From Paramecium pentaurelia (taxonomy: Eukaryota; Ciliophora; Oligohymenophorea; Peniculida; Parameciidae), in the NCBI GenBank assembly GCA_905183005.1, contig CAJJDO010000002.1, forward strand, positions 782,656 to 846,655: a stretch of 64,000 bases of DNA, written 5' to 3'. The translations under genes and the position numbers were made by a program. The notes beneath the pieces were generated by a model that had not been told where the DNA came from, made no database searches, and was given only the letters and a program-made list of their open reading frames with translations. Position 1 is the stretch's first letter. The number at the start of each line of letters is the position of its first letter. Shown piece by piece: positions 47,501 through 58,577 of this stretch.

Positions 47501-48186
47501 AATAATAAGTTACAGAATTACTTGGTTTATATTCTTAAAGAGATGTAATTAATTCACAAGGATTAATATAATTTCTATTGCCTGATTGCATTAAAGCAAA
47601 TAGCTCTTTTAATTTTTATATAACCTTTTATCCATTAGTCTTATCTGTTGGCAATTATATATTAAAAATGAGTTGTCTAAATGAAGTAATATTGAACATA
47701 TATTGAAGCATTATATTAATATAACAAGCTTATAATATGAATGATATTTTACTATTGCCTAAATTAATCAATCCTGTAGGCTTCCAATTTGGTGAATTGA
47801 TTACATAAGTTCTATATTACTCTTACAATGTTATTAGATCACATTTCCTATATAATATTAGAAAATAGAATACTATAGATCGTCTACTGTTTGAATAAAT
47901 ATGGAGTTCCGTATTTATTTTTGATCAGTTTAAGTTTTGAGATTAAGTTGTGATTATAATAGATCTTTGCTCACAGTACCTTTGGCATTTCTAAATTAGA
48001 TAGTTTGTACACTTATTAGATTAGTACATCATGAAATAGATACTAATCTTAATTGCATTTTTGCCAAGCTTATAATATCTATGATTATGTAAATCCATAG
48101 GTCTAATATTATTTTAATATCTGATTGAGTTAATGTTAAGTGAACCTAAAACTTTTTAATTGATTTGCTTAAGTATAATTCTACAT
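44513..48186 (-). CDS. Ubiquitin-specific protease, USP25/28-like, with coiled-coil tail
   Basis: Deubiquitinase. An N-terminal UBA-like helix bundle (ILKQYQTYGFTQSQILQAWQ) is followed by PNWKPTGLINLGNTCYINIM with the catalytic Cys, KELFALMQSGNRNYINPCEL, DYNELQLMFLDVIE, KTVPKILQFYINRVLYD, and the His box IHSGTAVSGHYYCFIFDGKY then WWKFNDRVV. UBA, USP and a helical C-terminus is the order of USP25/28. The C-terminal third is coiled coil (ELEELSKKQNLQQKTIV, EQEIMENITNQKLKEQDLQQ). Many short introns are needed; those of 20, 23, 24, 28 and 26 bases around the catalytic domain were checked, and a 30-base intron near 45780 joins the catalytic half to the coiled coil. If that junction is wrong, the tail would be a separate gene starting at 45748. 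The CHAT gene lies 95 bases upstream on the same strand. Confidence 0.82.
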
Positions 48187-48281
48187 TGTTTAATTGAATT
48201 TATTAAATAAGATTATATTAAAATTAAAATAGAATAATTATTGAAAAATAGATGATTTATAACAATAATGCTTTATAACAT

Positions 48282-50266
48282 TCATAATTTTTCACATTTT
48301 TATTTTATTAGCTATGCTTTGATTTCATCATAATTAATTAATTGAAAAAAGTCTTCTAGACTAGATTATTTTAGATATATTATATTGTTATAACTAACTT
48401 CAAATATAATTATTAGATTTTCTTTAGATTAGAATTTTTCAAGTAAATTTTCATAAAATTATTTGAATTATTCATCTTTACAATAATTATCAATCTTTTA
48501 AAGACTTATAATTTTAAATGTTTTATCATCTGATAAATGTTTATCAAAAAATTAATTAATATTTTGCATCAATTCTTAAATTGTTTAATGTTGATCTTCA
48601 TTGGAAAATGTTATAAGATCCAAATTTTTATTTGTAGAATATTTCTATTATTAAAAATATGATTTACTTCAAAGTATTTTTTTAATATCTATTTTAAAAG
48701 ACTAAAATTATCTTGAGAGCAATCCTAACTATGAATAATGATGATTTATTTATTAATTTATAAGTAATTATTTTTTTATTCAAAACTTAATAATTCTCTC
48801 ATATCTAATTAATTTTATCCTTCAGCTAATCGTATTATAAACTTTTGTGAGAGATGATGTTATTTTATATGATATTTATTTTAACTGATTTGTTAACTAT
48901 CATTAAGTTTATTTTGAAATACATGATATTCAAAACAACAACATATATTTTTTTCTTTTTCTTTATTTAATATTTATAAACCAATTGGTATATTTATACT
49001 TAAAATTTCACTACTCAAAGTTTGATTATTTTTAAGATTAAGACTAATTGAAATTTCATCAAATCTAGAATCATAATTATTACAATTATGTTCAATAATT
49101 TAACATTATTCATCTTCATTATCATGATAAATTTATCCTAAACAACCTTTATCACATTATTCTACACTTTTATATTATTTCCCACAAAAATGATTAAATC
49201 TTTATCTTGAACATTTTAAATGTGATGAATGAGATCTTGTATATCCAATCTTAATAGGATCTTTCAAACATTCTTAATCATGTTCATGAAAGCAACAACA
49301 TATTTTAACACTTGTTGGATTTTCTTTTAAACAATTTTTAAATAATTCATCTACATTTTTCTTTGCATTTTCATATGAATCTTTAAAATTTTTATTTTGA
49401 ATCAATTATTTATAAAAATATTTCCAAAATTAGTTTCCTAAATTATCATCACTATTAAATAGTTTTACTTATCCTACAAATGTTACAGATGCAAAGTTTT
49501 ATATATTTTCAATTAAATATGGATTATTATCATTTGCTTATGGAACCTATATAATATCTTTTGCTATCATTGAACTTATACAAATCAATCTTAAACGTTT
49601 TAGTTTTCTTTAATGATATGACATTATTTAAATAAGACCATCCAAAGATAATTTTTCTACTAAACTACCCTCTTATATTTCAAAATAATAACCAGAATTC
49701 AAATCATAATCTCCATTAATTATTAAATGTAATATTTATGGATTCCAATTCATTGCTTCATCTAAATTATCTCTTGTAGCTAATAAAATCTCATAATCTA
49801 TTTCTTTGCCTGAACTTTTAATTTCTACTTCTATATTCTTTATTTCACTCTCATAATCTATAAATTATGCTTCTTATATAGTATTATCCAATTAAATTAA
49901 GGGACTGCTATAAAGTACAACAATATCAACTTCTTTCTTTTTTTTAATTTTTATTTGCTCTTTAGCTAAATCATATATATCATTTAAATCTTCCTTCATT
50001 TCTTGAAATAACTACTTTTATTTTTCTAATTCGTTCATTAATTTCTATTACTCCTAATTCAATTTTTCATTTTTCTCTTCACATTCTAATAAATCAATAT
50101 CCAATCCTCTTATGTTCCAATAATTTATTTCAAAAATTAACTTTATCTCCAAAGTCTCAGGCTTTCCAAAAAATTCTTGGTGAAAACTGAAAAAATTATT
50201 ATTAGCATCAAATACTTATTTTTCTTATTTATATTTACATTAAGATCTGTCGAAAAATTCTATCAT
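48282..50266 (-). CDS. CHAT-domain (caspase-like) protein, 653 aa
   Basis: CHAT domains are caspase-related peptidases, often with TPRs, known from bacterial defence and separase-like proteins. After a coiled coil (NEKLNQEQQKLMNELEKQKQ), the fold begins with VDIVVLYSSPL, an acidic helix (YESEIKNIEVEI), then NPQILHLIINGDYDLNSGYY (about residue 180), RLRLICISSMIAKDI (about 225), FASVTFVGQVKLF and FWKYFYKQLIQNKNFKDSYE, the usual CHAT course. In active members the first of these carries His-Gly and the second Ala-Cys; here they read Asn-Gly and Cys-Ile, so the dyad looks lost or moved. Two CCCF motifs follow (ICCCFHEHDQEC and ICCCFEYH). One 23-base intron gives 654 codons. The end is helical with no further domain recognised. 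Confidence 0.75.
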
Positions 50267-50649
50267 AATTATTTTTGAAAATACCAAAATTTATTTATTT
50301 AGAATCTAATGACTATATTTAACACTTTTTCTATAAAAATCTAATAAATCGCTCTTTTGTGATTGTATACATCTAATTAATTTTTTTTAATGGTAATTTC
50401 ATTTCCTCCTCCTAATATTCAATAGCGAGATTGTTCAAGACCACTAATCTTACTAGAAAAGGTTCTTTCATACAAGAAGAAAATTATCTTTTAATAAAAA
50501 TAAATAAAATCACTTGTTATACAAACTATGTTATCCAATTTAAAATTAAATTTACTACATGATTCATAACTATTACAAAGTTTCATTAAATAAGAACATA
50601 TATTAAATAGAATGATTGCAAAATAAATAATATTTATATATATTTTAAT
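50267..50649. promoter_or_regulatory. Divergent spacer upstream of the CHAT gene
   Basis: About 380 AT-rich bases between the CHAT start and a small plus-strand gene. No frame or RNA gene seen; it must contain both 5' regions. Confidence 0.4.
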
Positions 50650-51016
50650 ATGTTAATACCTCCAAAGACAAAAAGACATTAAACTATTGATTAAGAAGAG
50701 TACTTTTTTTAATAAAGAAAAAACTTTGATCCTTATATTGAGATGATGAAGAAGTAGTAATAATAGGAAATTAATATATTTCGAAAAGCATTTGCAAATA
50801 TTGCTTCATCTAGAATTCATGCTTAACATTTGAATGAAAAAAGAGAATAAATTGTAATAATTCTTAAAATTTAGTTATAAGGTATTGACTGTACATAAAA
50901 AAAAAAGAATCTAAGCAAAATCAGAATTCAAGTTACCAACCTTAGGTTAAGGAGAAAGAACAGAAAGAGTAAAAATTAAATTTCCTCCTTAGAGAATAAA
51001 GAAAATCTTTGTTTGA
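50650..51016 (+). CDS. Small basic protein, 112 aa
   Basis: Starts MLIPPKTKRHQTIDQEEYFF and ends FPPQRIKKIFV. A 28-base intron near 50860 (ending AAG) is required to reach the last protein-like part (KSEFKLPTLGQGERTERVKI); without it the frame is open but reads poorly. 113 codons. The centre (FRKAFANIASSRIHAQHLNE) is probably helical. Charged, no domain recognised. It lies 135 bases before the CBM20 gene on the same strand. Confidence 0.5.
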
Positions 51017-51150
51017 TATATATAAATTCTTAAATAATAATTTTCCTTTTTGTAAATGACGCAAAACCATGTGATTCACATTTTAATATCAAATAATACA
51101 AAACTAATAGCGGATGATTTAAGTTTATCTATAATAATAAATATTGTTAA

Positions 51151-51807
51151 ATGAGTGCTCAAGTATTATTTCGGGTGAAATGTTCAACAGAATTTAGTTA
51201 AATGGTGAGAATTGTTGGAAACACTCCACAATTAGGGAATTGGAATCCATAATAAGGATTTAAATTAATAACCAATAATGAAATGTATCCCATATGGTAT
51301 AGTGATTATGCTTTAGAAGTTGAACTAAGTATATATTATTTTATATTTCTAGATTAATTAGTTGAATTCAAAATAATAATCACAGATGGTTGTAATTCTT
51401 TGTGGGAATTTGGTGAAAATAGATTTCTTTAGATATAAGGATAGAAATTAGTGGTTGTATTAACTTATAATATTCCATCCATCTTTATTTATAACATAAA
51501 AAGAATATTTTCAGACACTGATCTTACTACAATCGTTTAAGGTAATTTAAATTAAATAAAATTTTAGGAAGAACAAGAAAAGTCTCTATTTAACTAAAAG
51601 ATAAGTTATATGATTCAGATGATGACTCAGTAATATATGTTTTTTATTCTTTTCTAGGATTCCGAATAAGAAAGTGATATTAATTCTTTATTTGAAGATG
51701 AAATCATTTCAAGTAATTCAAATGAAACCATTTCAAATTTTTCAAATTTTTCTCATTTCGAACCAATCTATTAGCTCTCCTCCGAATTGGGAACTGGTGA
51801 AAATTGA
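51151..51807 (+). CDS. CBM20 starch-binding-domain protein, 192 aa
   Basis: N-terminal carbohydrate-binding module 20: VLFRVKCSTEFSQMVRIVGN then TPQLGNWNPQQGFKLITN, with the conserved GNxPxLGNW core, and WYSDYALEVEL, VEFKIIITDG and LWEFGENRFLQI, where the exposed Trp residues that bind glucan are in place. The C-terminal third is Ser- and acid-rich (DSDDDSDSEQESDINSLFE) and ends LSSELGTGEN. No catalytic domain is attached. Proteins of this layout are found as glycogen- or starch-targeting factors, so a role in ciliate glycogen metabolism is likely but inferred. Introns of 24, 26 and 28 bases give 193 codons. No signal peptide, so cytosolic. Confidence 0.85.
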
Positions 51808-52764
51808 TTTTGCTACTCTCCATATTAACTTAAAATAATATATTAGATATCTTATATATCAATTTATATCTAATTTGATTTGATTTATTTCAGAATTACA
51901 TTCTTCTCCAAACATAAACAAAATATTTAACTTATTCATAGCGATTAATCTAAAATTATCAGTACAATTTGTTTAAACCTAAAACATTTTAATTAAAGCA
52001 ATAGTAATATTCTAAAACTAAATATTCAAATATATGCAATTAAATGATTTATGATTAATTTTATTTATTTAATATAATAATATTTATACATTAATTTTAA
52101 AGATAATTATTCTCAAAATAAAGTCATAAATTTCTTTATTTTAATTCATAATTTTATATCAAATTTATGAGATTATTAGAAAATGTCATAAATATACATA
52201 TCAAAATAAAACTTAAAATGTAAAATACCAAAATTATTAATCATTCTATCTGAAGATTATTACATATTAAATTAGTCTAATTTTAAAATTATTATACTAG
52301 ATTTTATAGATGACAGTTTAAATGTTATTCAATCATCAAAATTATATAATATAATACATTTATAATTAGATTAAAATTTGCTAAATATTATTATTTAAAT
52401 CCATTTACAATATAGAGTTTTAAATTATTTCAATAGATAATGATTCATCAAATATCACCAAATAAAATTTAATATGTTTAAATATCCTTAATTAACATAT
52501 TATGTTTTTGATAAATTTGTTTAATATAATTCCAAAGAAAAAATTAATGATTTTTTGAGTTTGAATTATTAATAAATGCTTTAATATAGTAATTCAAATT
52601 TTTTAAAAGATTGTTTCTTGATTTTATTATAAATTAGAAAGTTGATTCTCATTTAAATAACATATATTTTAAGTTTGACTTCTAAGTCATTTCATATAAA
52701 TCAAAATTATAGTTCAGCAAATATCACAATAGATTTAATTAATATAAATAATAAAATATAAAAT
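51808..52764. other. AT-rich region without recognised genes, about 0.95 kb
   Basis: Very AT-rich and low in complexity. Open frames exist but none reads as protein on either strand. No RNA gene seen. Confidence 0.5.
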
Positions 52765-53203
52765 ATGTCAAGTTCTTTAGAAAGTTAAGTATTATTTTCA
52801 ATATGGAGATTGTATTAATAAAATTAAATCTCAATGGAATAAAAAGGATGTATCAAAGGTTAATATTTAATTTATGCAAGATTTATTAATAAAAAAAGAT
52901 CGCAATTTCTACTTTATTATTAGCAATCACTAAAATTTAGATGAATTATAAGAAAAGCTACTTGAGATTTTGAATTGTATTGATTTATAATTTTGTTCTG
53001 ATTAGGGTTCCCCAAGAGATCTAGATGGTGAAGAAACTATTTGTCCAATTATACGATTAAGTAATCCATCAAACACTCCAACAACTATTAAATCATATTA
53101 AAATAAACCATAAAAGAGATTTAGATTTTTGAGTTCAAGCAATGAAAGTGAAATTGCCTAAAACAATTAAAGGCTTAGATCAAACTCATTCCATTATTAA
53201 TGA
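52765..53203 (+). CDS. Possible small protein, about 140 aa
   Basis: The frame ending at TGA 53201-53203 reads naturally over most of its length: KIKSQWNKKDVSK, DLLIKKDRNFYFIISNHQNL, DELQEKLLEILNCIDL, GSPRDLDGEETICPIIRLSN and QKRFRFLSSSNESEIAQNN. The ATG at 52765 is in another frame and needs an intron or a shift in the first 30 bases that I could not place, so the start is uncertain. No family recognised. It sits isolated between two gene-poor AT-rich stretches. Confidence 0.45.
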
Positions 53204-54221
53204 TATTAGATATTTTAGTTTTAATTAATCTCAAACTTTACAAGAATCTTAATCATATAAATTTAATTAAATTATCATTTTTAAAACCAATTATCTTTCC
53301 TACAATTTAAACAAATATTAGTTAATGCACAACTCATTATATACTATTTCAGTTTTAATTTTATTTACATTCTTTAAATTTGAAGGATTGTCTTAGTATT
53401 ATCAAATTTACTATATATATTATTAATGAAACAAAAATATCAATAATTTATTTATTTTAATAAAATCTTAAACATAATAAATTGAAAAATGAATAAACAA
53501 CAATAACTAATCATCAATTCAATTTAATTAAAAAATTAAGATTTTTCAATCATTAAATTATTATCTTAATCTTATTACAATAATATTAAGAAATATTTTA
53601 TTAAAAGATTTAAACTAAATCAACCTTTAATTATTTAATCCTACTTCTAGTTTTGACTTAATTTTTTTAATAAAGTTAAGCAAAAATCTAATTTATATTA
53701 ATTTGAAGCATTTCATATTCTCATTTATAAAGGACATTACCAATTTTGACTATTTATTCAGTTTAAAAGAACTTTTGATTTAAATAATAATTTAGATCTA
53801 GTATTCTTTAAGTATATTATATTTAATATCCTTATAAAAATATAATGAGAAAAATTGAAAATTTGAGTTAACTTCATTATCCTTAGATTTGAATTCTAAA
53901 AAATTGAATGGCTTAATAAATATTATAATATTATGATTAAATTTAATCTCATTATAAATCAGTAACTTTACTGAAGATTATCTTAAATTAATTCTGTTGT
54001 ATCATTATAATAAAATACAAACAATTCAATTTATTTGAAAGATATTTAATTAAATCCTAATTAAATTTTTGTATATTAAGAAATGATTAATATTAATTGA
54101 TGAAATAATATTGATTAATAAAAAGAAACTTAAGATCTAAGAAAGAAATTAAGATTATATAAATAATAAATGAGTTATCTATCTATCTATCTATCTATTT
54201 ATTTTATATACAATATTGTAA
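53204..54221. other. AT-rich region with weak relic frames, about 1 kb
   Basis: A plus-strand frame from ATG 53488 (NNIKKYFIKRFKLNQPLII) ends at a TGA near 53655, and a second frame shortly after reads NLYQFEAFHILIYKGHYQF before another TGA. Together they might be a decayed gene. The rest, to the TATC microsatellite, shows nothing else. Confidence 0.35.
54176..54203. repeat. TATC tetranucleotide microsatellite
   Basis: About six uninterrupted TATC units, ending in TATTTATTTTA. It lies just beyond the stop of the hypothetical gene at 54222. Confidence 0.85.
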
Positions 54222-55041
54222 TCAATTCATCCAAATTAATTAAGATAAATATTCTGCTATTAATTCTCTGTATTTATGTAAAGCTTATTAATTACATTTA
54301 GTTTTCTTTAAAGTTTAATATATTTAACAGCAATAATTAAGTTTAATCATTATTAATAGTTATTCTCTTATATAAATTTATGAGAATGATTTGTCAAAAC
54401 TCCAAGGATCTATAATTTAGATGTAATATTGTTATTGATTAATTATTAAATTTAATAGAATGCAAGGGATTTTCATTTATGGAAATATTATTCGTTTTAT
54501 TAATGTTTATTATTATTATTATTATTATTTTCTTGTGTTATTTAATTTAGATTGTTCATCTGAATCAAAATCTTCATTAAGAATTTGTTATTATTAAATT
54601 GATAATAACTATTGTTATTGATTAATGCTGCTTTGTAGAGATTGTTTCTTTTATTACATTTGCAATAGTCTATTTTGCAATATTTACTCATAGTGAAGAA
54701 TTACCATTTTGGTAATTTCTTATACTAATTCAAATAGCATCATCATAGTTCTTATGACTCTTATAGTATAAACTAGACAATATCTTTGATAAGATTCTGT
54801 TGTATTGATGTAGTCAACGAGTGATAAAACATCAATTAACGCAAGCAATAGTTCATAAAAACTTAATGGTGATTTGATATTAATTATTTTCTTGCAGATA
54901 GTTGGTAGTAAAAATGGAATCAAACAAAGTCTTATATCCTAATGATTAGTGATTACCTACTTTAGTATTTGGTCCAAATTCATAGTTGTAGAGTAGATTT
55001 TTTTCAACTCTATAAGCAAACTTTAGAACTCTGCCACTCAT
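54222..55041 (-). CDS. Uncharacterised protein with hydrophobic helices and Gln-rich tail, 265 aa
   Basis: Starts MSGRVLKFAYRVEKNLLYNY; a 22-base intron follows, then hydrophobic stretches (LCLIPFLLPTICKKIINI, LLLALIDVLSLVDYI) and TIRVIRTMMMLFELV. The C-terminal half is Gln-rich, with a run of seven TAA codons giving Gln, and ends in basic residues. 266 codons after splicing. The N-terminal helices might be peripheral-membrane. I considered a PEX11-like protein because of the N-terminal helix pattern but see no firm motif. The tail is less convincing than the first 110 residues, and the true end could be earlier through an unseen intron. Confidence 0.5.
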
Positions 55042-55694
55042 TTTGGTTTCTTCTCTTCCAATCTTCATGAATGTGCATAATGAGACTGAAAACAAAAATT
55101 CAAGAAATTATGCCAATAAAATCAATATTTTGATCATTTTAATAATAGTTTTATTAATTGATTCTAATCATTCAAGGCTTTTCAATTCTAATTCATATTA
55201 TATTAAATATAATCAAAAATTCAATATTAAGATAGATCTATATATGTTTTTGAGTAATAAAATGGAAAGCATATTAAAATATTACTTTAAAATTTCTTAA
55301 TTAATTTGTTATAATCAAATTGTATTATTTTATAGAAGCATCATTTATGCAATATATTTTATCTTTTCAAAATGATTAGTAATATATTTAATTAAATTTA
55401 CATAGATAAATATATATATATATAAATTATATAGTCTGAACTTTTTTAAATCAATTAAGAACATCTTTCATATTTAAATGTTGATATAGTGATTATGATC
55501 GCCTTATTGATAGTTTTAATTAATAATAGTATTTGATCATTTAAATAAGGATTTAATAAGTATATAAACTTTTTAGTTTAGTGTTTTTACTAAAGTCAGA
55601 GATATAGATTTAGGAAGGTATACTAAAAAATAAACTACTTGCATAATTATATAAAAGATTTAAATATATATATATATATAATTAATTTAATAGA
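55042..55694. promoter_or_regulatory. Divergent AT-rich spacer upstream of eS7
   Basis: About 650 bases between the divergent hypothetical gene and the ribosomal protein gene. A plus-strand open frame of 85 codons (from 55043) is opposite the 5' end of the minus gene and reads as chance. An AT repeat run (about 55410-55425) is visible. No promoter motif recognised. Confidence 0.4.
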
Positions 55695-56369
55695 ATGGCA
55701 ACAAATAAATTTTGGAAAAAGAAAGAAGTAATAATCTGTTAAAAATATTGAGTTATCAAGTTTAGAATAATAAGTTGGTTTAGCATTAACATAAATTGAA
55801 GGAACAATAACTGAAGTTAAAAATTTGAGATTATCATCAGTTGTTGATTTCACAACAAAGATAAATGCTAAGAAATAAGTTTATTTAGTTTTTATCCCAT
55901 ATCCATGTTTAACAATATACAATAAGATTAGGTATATTTTAGTGCGAATTAATTTTAGCTAAAAACTATTGCCAGAATTAGAGAAAAGAGTTAAAGCAAC
56001 CATCTTAGTAGTTGCTAAAAGAACAATAGAAAGTAAATGGGTGAAGAAACACAGATCTTAAACAAGACCAAATTCAAGAACTCTTACAACAGTTTATGAT
56101 GGATTACTTGAAGATTTAATTTCTCCATCTATTATTTTGGGGAGAAGAACAAGAGTTAGAGTTGATGGCACTAAATTTTATAGAATGTAAAATGAAATCA
56201 TAGATGTATTAGATTCCTTGATGAAAGTGATTAGAAAGATTTAGAATCAAGACTTGAATCTATTAAAGATGTTTACAAAATTTTAACAACTAGAGATTTA
56301 GAATTTGAATTTAGAAGAGATGATACTTTCTATTAAAAAAAGGGAGCTAAGAAAGTAGCTTAAAAATGA
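55695..56369 (+). CDS. RPS7: 40S ribosomal protein eS7, 198 aa
   Basis: Component of the small cytosolic ribosomal subunit, needed in pre-rRNA processing in relatives. Family signature: VYLVFIPYPCLTIYNKI (VPVPQLK region), LPELEKRVKATILVVAKRTI, RSQTRPNSRTLTTVYDGLLE (matching the RPRSRTLTAVHDAILED block), DLISPSIILGRRTRVRVDGT and LEFEFRR near the end. Length 198 residues against about 194 in animals. Introns of 25 (ending GAG), 27 and 26 bases give 199 codons. The end is basic (YQKKGAKKVAQK). It lies 67 bases before the mitochondrial bL12 gene, on the same strand; two translation genes side by side but of different compartments. Confidence 0.92.
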
Positions 56370-56436
56370 TGAATATTAAGTATAGTATAATAAACATAAA
56401 AATAAATAAATATATATATTTAATTATTTATTAGAG

Positions 56437-57298
56437 ATGTAAAGAGCAATAAGGTTTGGTTGCAGTACCATTAATAAATTAGAAACTGAATTGAACAAAA
56501 TTGAAAAAGTCTCTTTCAAAGAAAGATATCTATCATTTTAAAGAGAATGGAATGAATTCAAAAATAGAGCAAAAGAGATGTATTAATTTGCATTTATCAA
56601 TTTTGTCTTTAGGCCTCCAAGAGTTTTCAATGATAAATTAGATGCCAATCAATAGAAAAAGATCAATTTATTAGCAAAACATATAGATTACTTAAGTGAG
56701 AATGAATTTCAATATCTGAATTACATTTTATAGAAATAAGTTCTCAATAAGCCTGATTATGCAGAGTTTTCATTAGGTATTTCTAAAGAAGATACTCAAG
56801 TTGGTAATTTAATAAATTGAATTACAGGTCCTGGAGTCTGGCCAACAGCTCATCCTCAATGGTTATAATAATAAGAAATCATAGCCAAATTATGGCCTTT
56901 AGGATAATAAGGAATAGCAACCTTATTCTCTGAAATTGTTGGATTTGGAGGTGGAGTAGGAACAGGAGGAGCTTAAGCTGCAGCTGCTAATACTGCTGCT
57001 ACTGCAAAAGAGGAAAAAAAGGAAGAAGCTCCTAAAGAAGCACCAAAAGAGGCTACTGTAATATCTAATAAAAATAATCTAGAAATCTAATTATGATGTT
57101 GTTCTTGATTCAATAGATGCTGCTTAAAAGATCAAAATTATTAAAGATGTTAGAGCAATTTTCAATTTGGGTTTAAAGGAAGCTAAAGATATGGTTGAAA
57201 AGTTACCTGCCACTTTAAGTAAATAAATGAAGAAAGCTGATGCAGAAGAATTGAAGAAAAAATTGGAAGCTATTGGTTGCACAATTAAGTTAGTATGA
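56437..57298 (+). CDS. Mitochondrial ribosomal protein bL12, 270 aa
   Basis: Stalk protein of the large mitochondrial ribosomal subunit that recruits translation factors. The C-terminal 70 residues are the L7/L12 domain: YDVVLDSIDAAQKIKIIKD, VRAIFNLGLKEAKDMVEKLP and KKLEAIGCTIKLV. It is preceded by a Gly/Ala hinge (GFGGGVGTGGAQAAAANTAA) and an acidic Lys/Glu linker. The N-terminal 160 residues are longer than in bacterial L12; a presequence-like start (MQRAIRFGCSTINKLETEL) fits mitochondrial import, and the rest (FRPPRVFNDKLDANQ, HIDYLSENEFQYL) is an unusual extension. Introns of 24 and 25 bases give 271 codons. No overlap with neighbours. Confidence 0.9.
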
Positions 57299-57440
57299 GA
57301 GTATATTATTAATCATTATTACAATGTTATTAATATTGGTGTAAACCTTACAATTTTAAATGGAAGTTCATTAAATAACCCTATCATTTTAGATAATTTA
57401 GTGAATATGGATTATTAAAATTATTTAATATTATTTATGC

Positions 57441-57934
57441 TCATTGTTACTTAATATCAAATTTCTCTAATTCACCAATGAATTGATTATAAAAGTTTAT
57501 TTGTTAAGGCACTGCTCTTGCACTTACTATTGGCAATTCATAGGTTATCAATAAATAAACCTTCTTTCCATTAAGCTTATTACAAATTCCCTAATTATTA
57601 ATATTTTAAGTCTTTTACTCTTGCTAATGAGATTCCTTCTCCTACATCTGCATCTCCTCTTCTTCCATAAATCAGAGGAGGATGCCATCTATGAACTTCA
57701 TATTGTTCTCCTAATAATACAAAGCCTGCACCAATTGTATTATCTCTCACATCATATGCTTTCAAGTATAGTGTCAATTCCTCCTTTGTAGCTGCACAGT
57801 TTTTATGAGTTATCACATTCAAATCCTCATCAAATATAATTGCTTTAGCCCACTAAATTATATGTCAAGTTTTATACTTCATCTTGTTTCTTTAATTCTG
57901 CCAATAACATTGCTGGGTCTAAACCTTAATCCAT
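57441..57934 (-). CDS. Profilin-like actin-binding protein, 146 aa
   Basis: Small actin-monomer binding protein. The N-terminal helix and strand pattern (MLLAELKKQDEWAKAIIFD, DLNVITHKNCAATKEELTLY) is followed by NTIGAGFVLLGEQYEVHRWH, IYGRRGDADVGEGISLAR, then GKKVYLLITYELPIVSARAV and FYNQFIGELEKF, the course of profilins from ciliates, which are longer than plant or animal ones. A Trp near the N-terminus (poly-proline site) is present. Introns of 25 and 28 bases give 147 codons; the second restores ARGICNKLNG. The family call rests on overall pattern and size. It converges with bL12, 142 bases away. Confidence 0.72.
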
Positions 57935-58098
57935 TAATATTTAAAAAATAAAAATATATTTAAAAATTAAAATATCTTTCCAGTCCTTAAATTACATTAT
58001 GTATATCATATTGTAAATAATATTATTAAAATATATATATTCTTATACTTATTATTTTATACATTAGTATTAATTTATTTAAATATTTTAACAATTAA

Positions 58099-58577
58099 AT
58101 GGATGAATTCAATTCTCAAGTTGAGGTACTTAGTAAAGTTGGATTTCACTCTTAAAAACTTAAAGAACTTTATTAAACTTATCAGATTTATAATTTATTA
58201 GAACTTCTAAATTACACACAATAAAATTAAGATTTAATTAAATAAGACCATTATTTATATTGATACTCTCTTTTAAGATTCTGATATCTATAAAGAACTT
58301 TTATTTAGAGAATACTCATTAAATTCAATTTGTTCAAAATTTCTTTACTCATTAAAACATAAAAGGAATATCATTACTTTCAGAATTTATAGAAAATAAA
58401 GACTTTGACTTTGAACAATGAATATCTAAATTATTTTAAGAAAAGTCAGCCTGTTTCAAATTATCTTTTTTTATATTTTCTGATCCAGAATCCGAAGTTA
58501 GTTTAAAGGCTTTGAGAGTAATTAAAAAAAGTTTAAAAGAATCTTATATGAATATTAAAAACTTTATTAAGTAGTGA
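58099..58577 (+). pseudogene. HEAT/ARM-like repeat pseudogene with frame breaks
   Basis: From ATG 58099 the frame gives MDEFNSQVEVLSKVGFHSQK, LKELYQTYQIYNLLELLNY. Protein-like text then continues in other frames: YIDTLFQDSDIYKELLFRE, THQIQFVQNFFTHQNIKG, ISLLSEFIENKDFDFEQ, then after a TGA ISKLFQEKSACFKLSFFIFS and DPESEVSLKALRVIKKSL, to TGA 58575-58577. The breaks lack GT...AG of usual size, so they look like indels and a premature stop rather than introns. The helical pairs and DPESEVSLKAL resemble HEAT/ARM repeats of proteasome-assembly or related proteins. Sequencing errors could mimic this. It lies 164 bases past the divergent profilin start. Confidence 0.6.

Noticed and set aside
54176..54203. 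TATC run considered as telomere-related repeat
   Set aside because: Ciliate telomere repeats are G-rich (GGGGTT/GGGTTT type); this is a plain tetranucleotide microsatellite.
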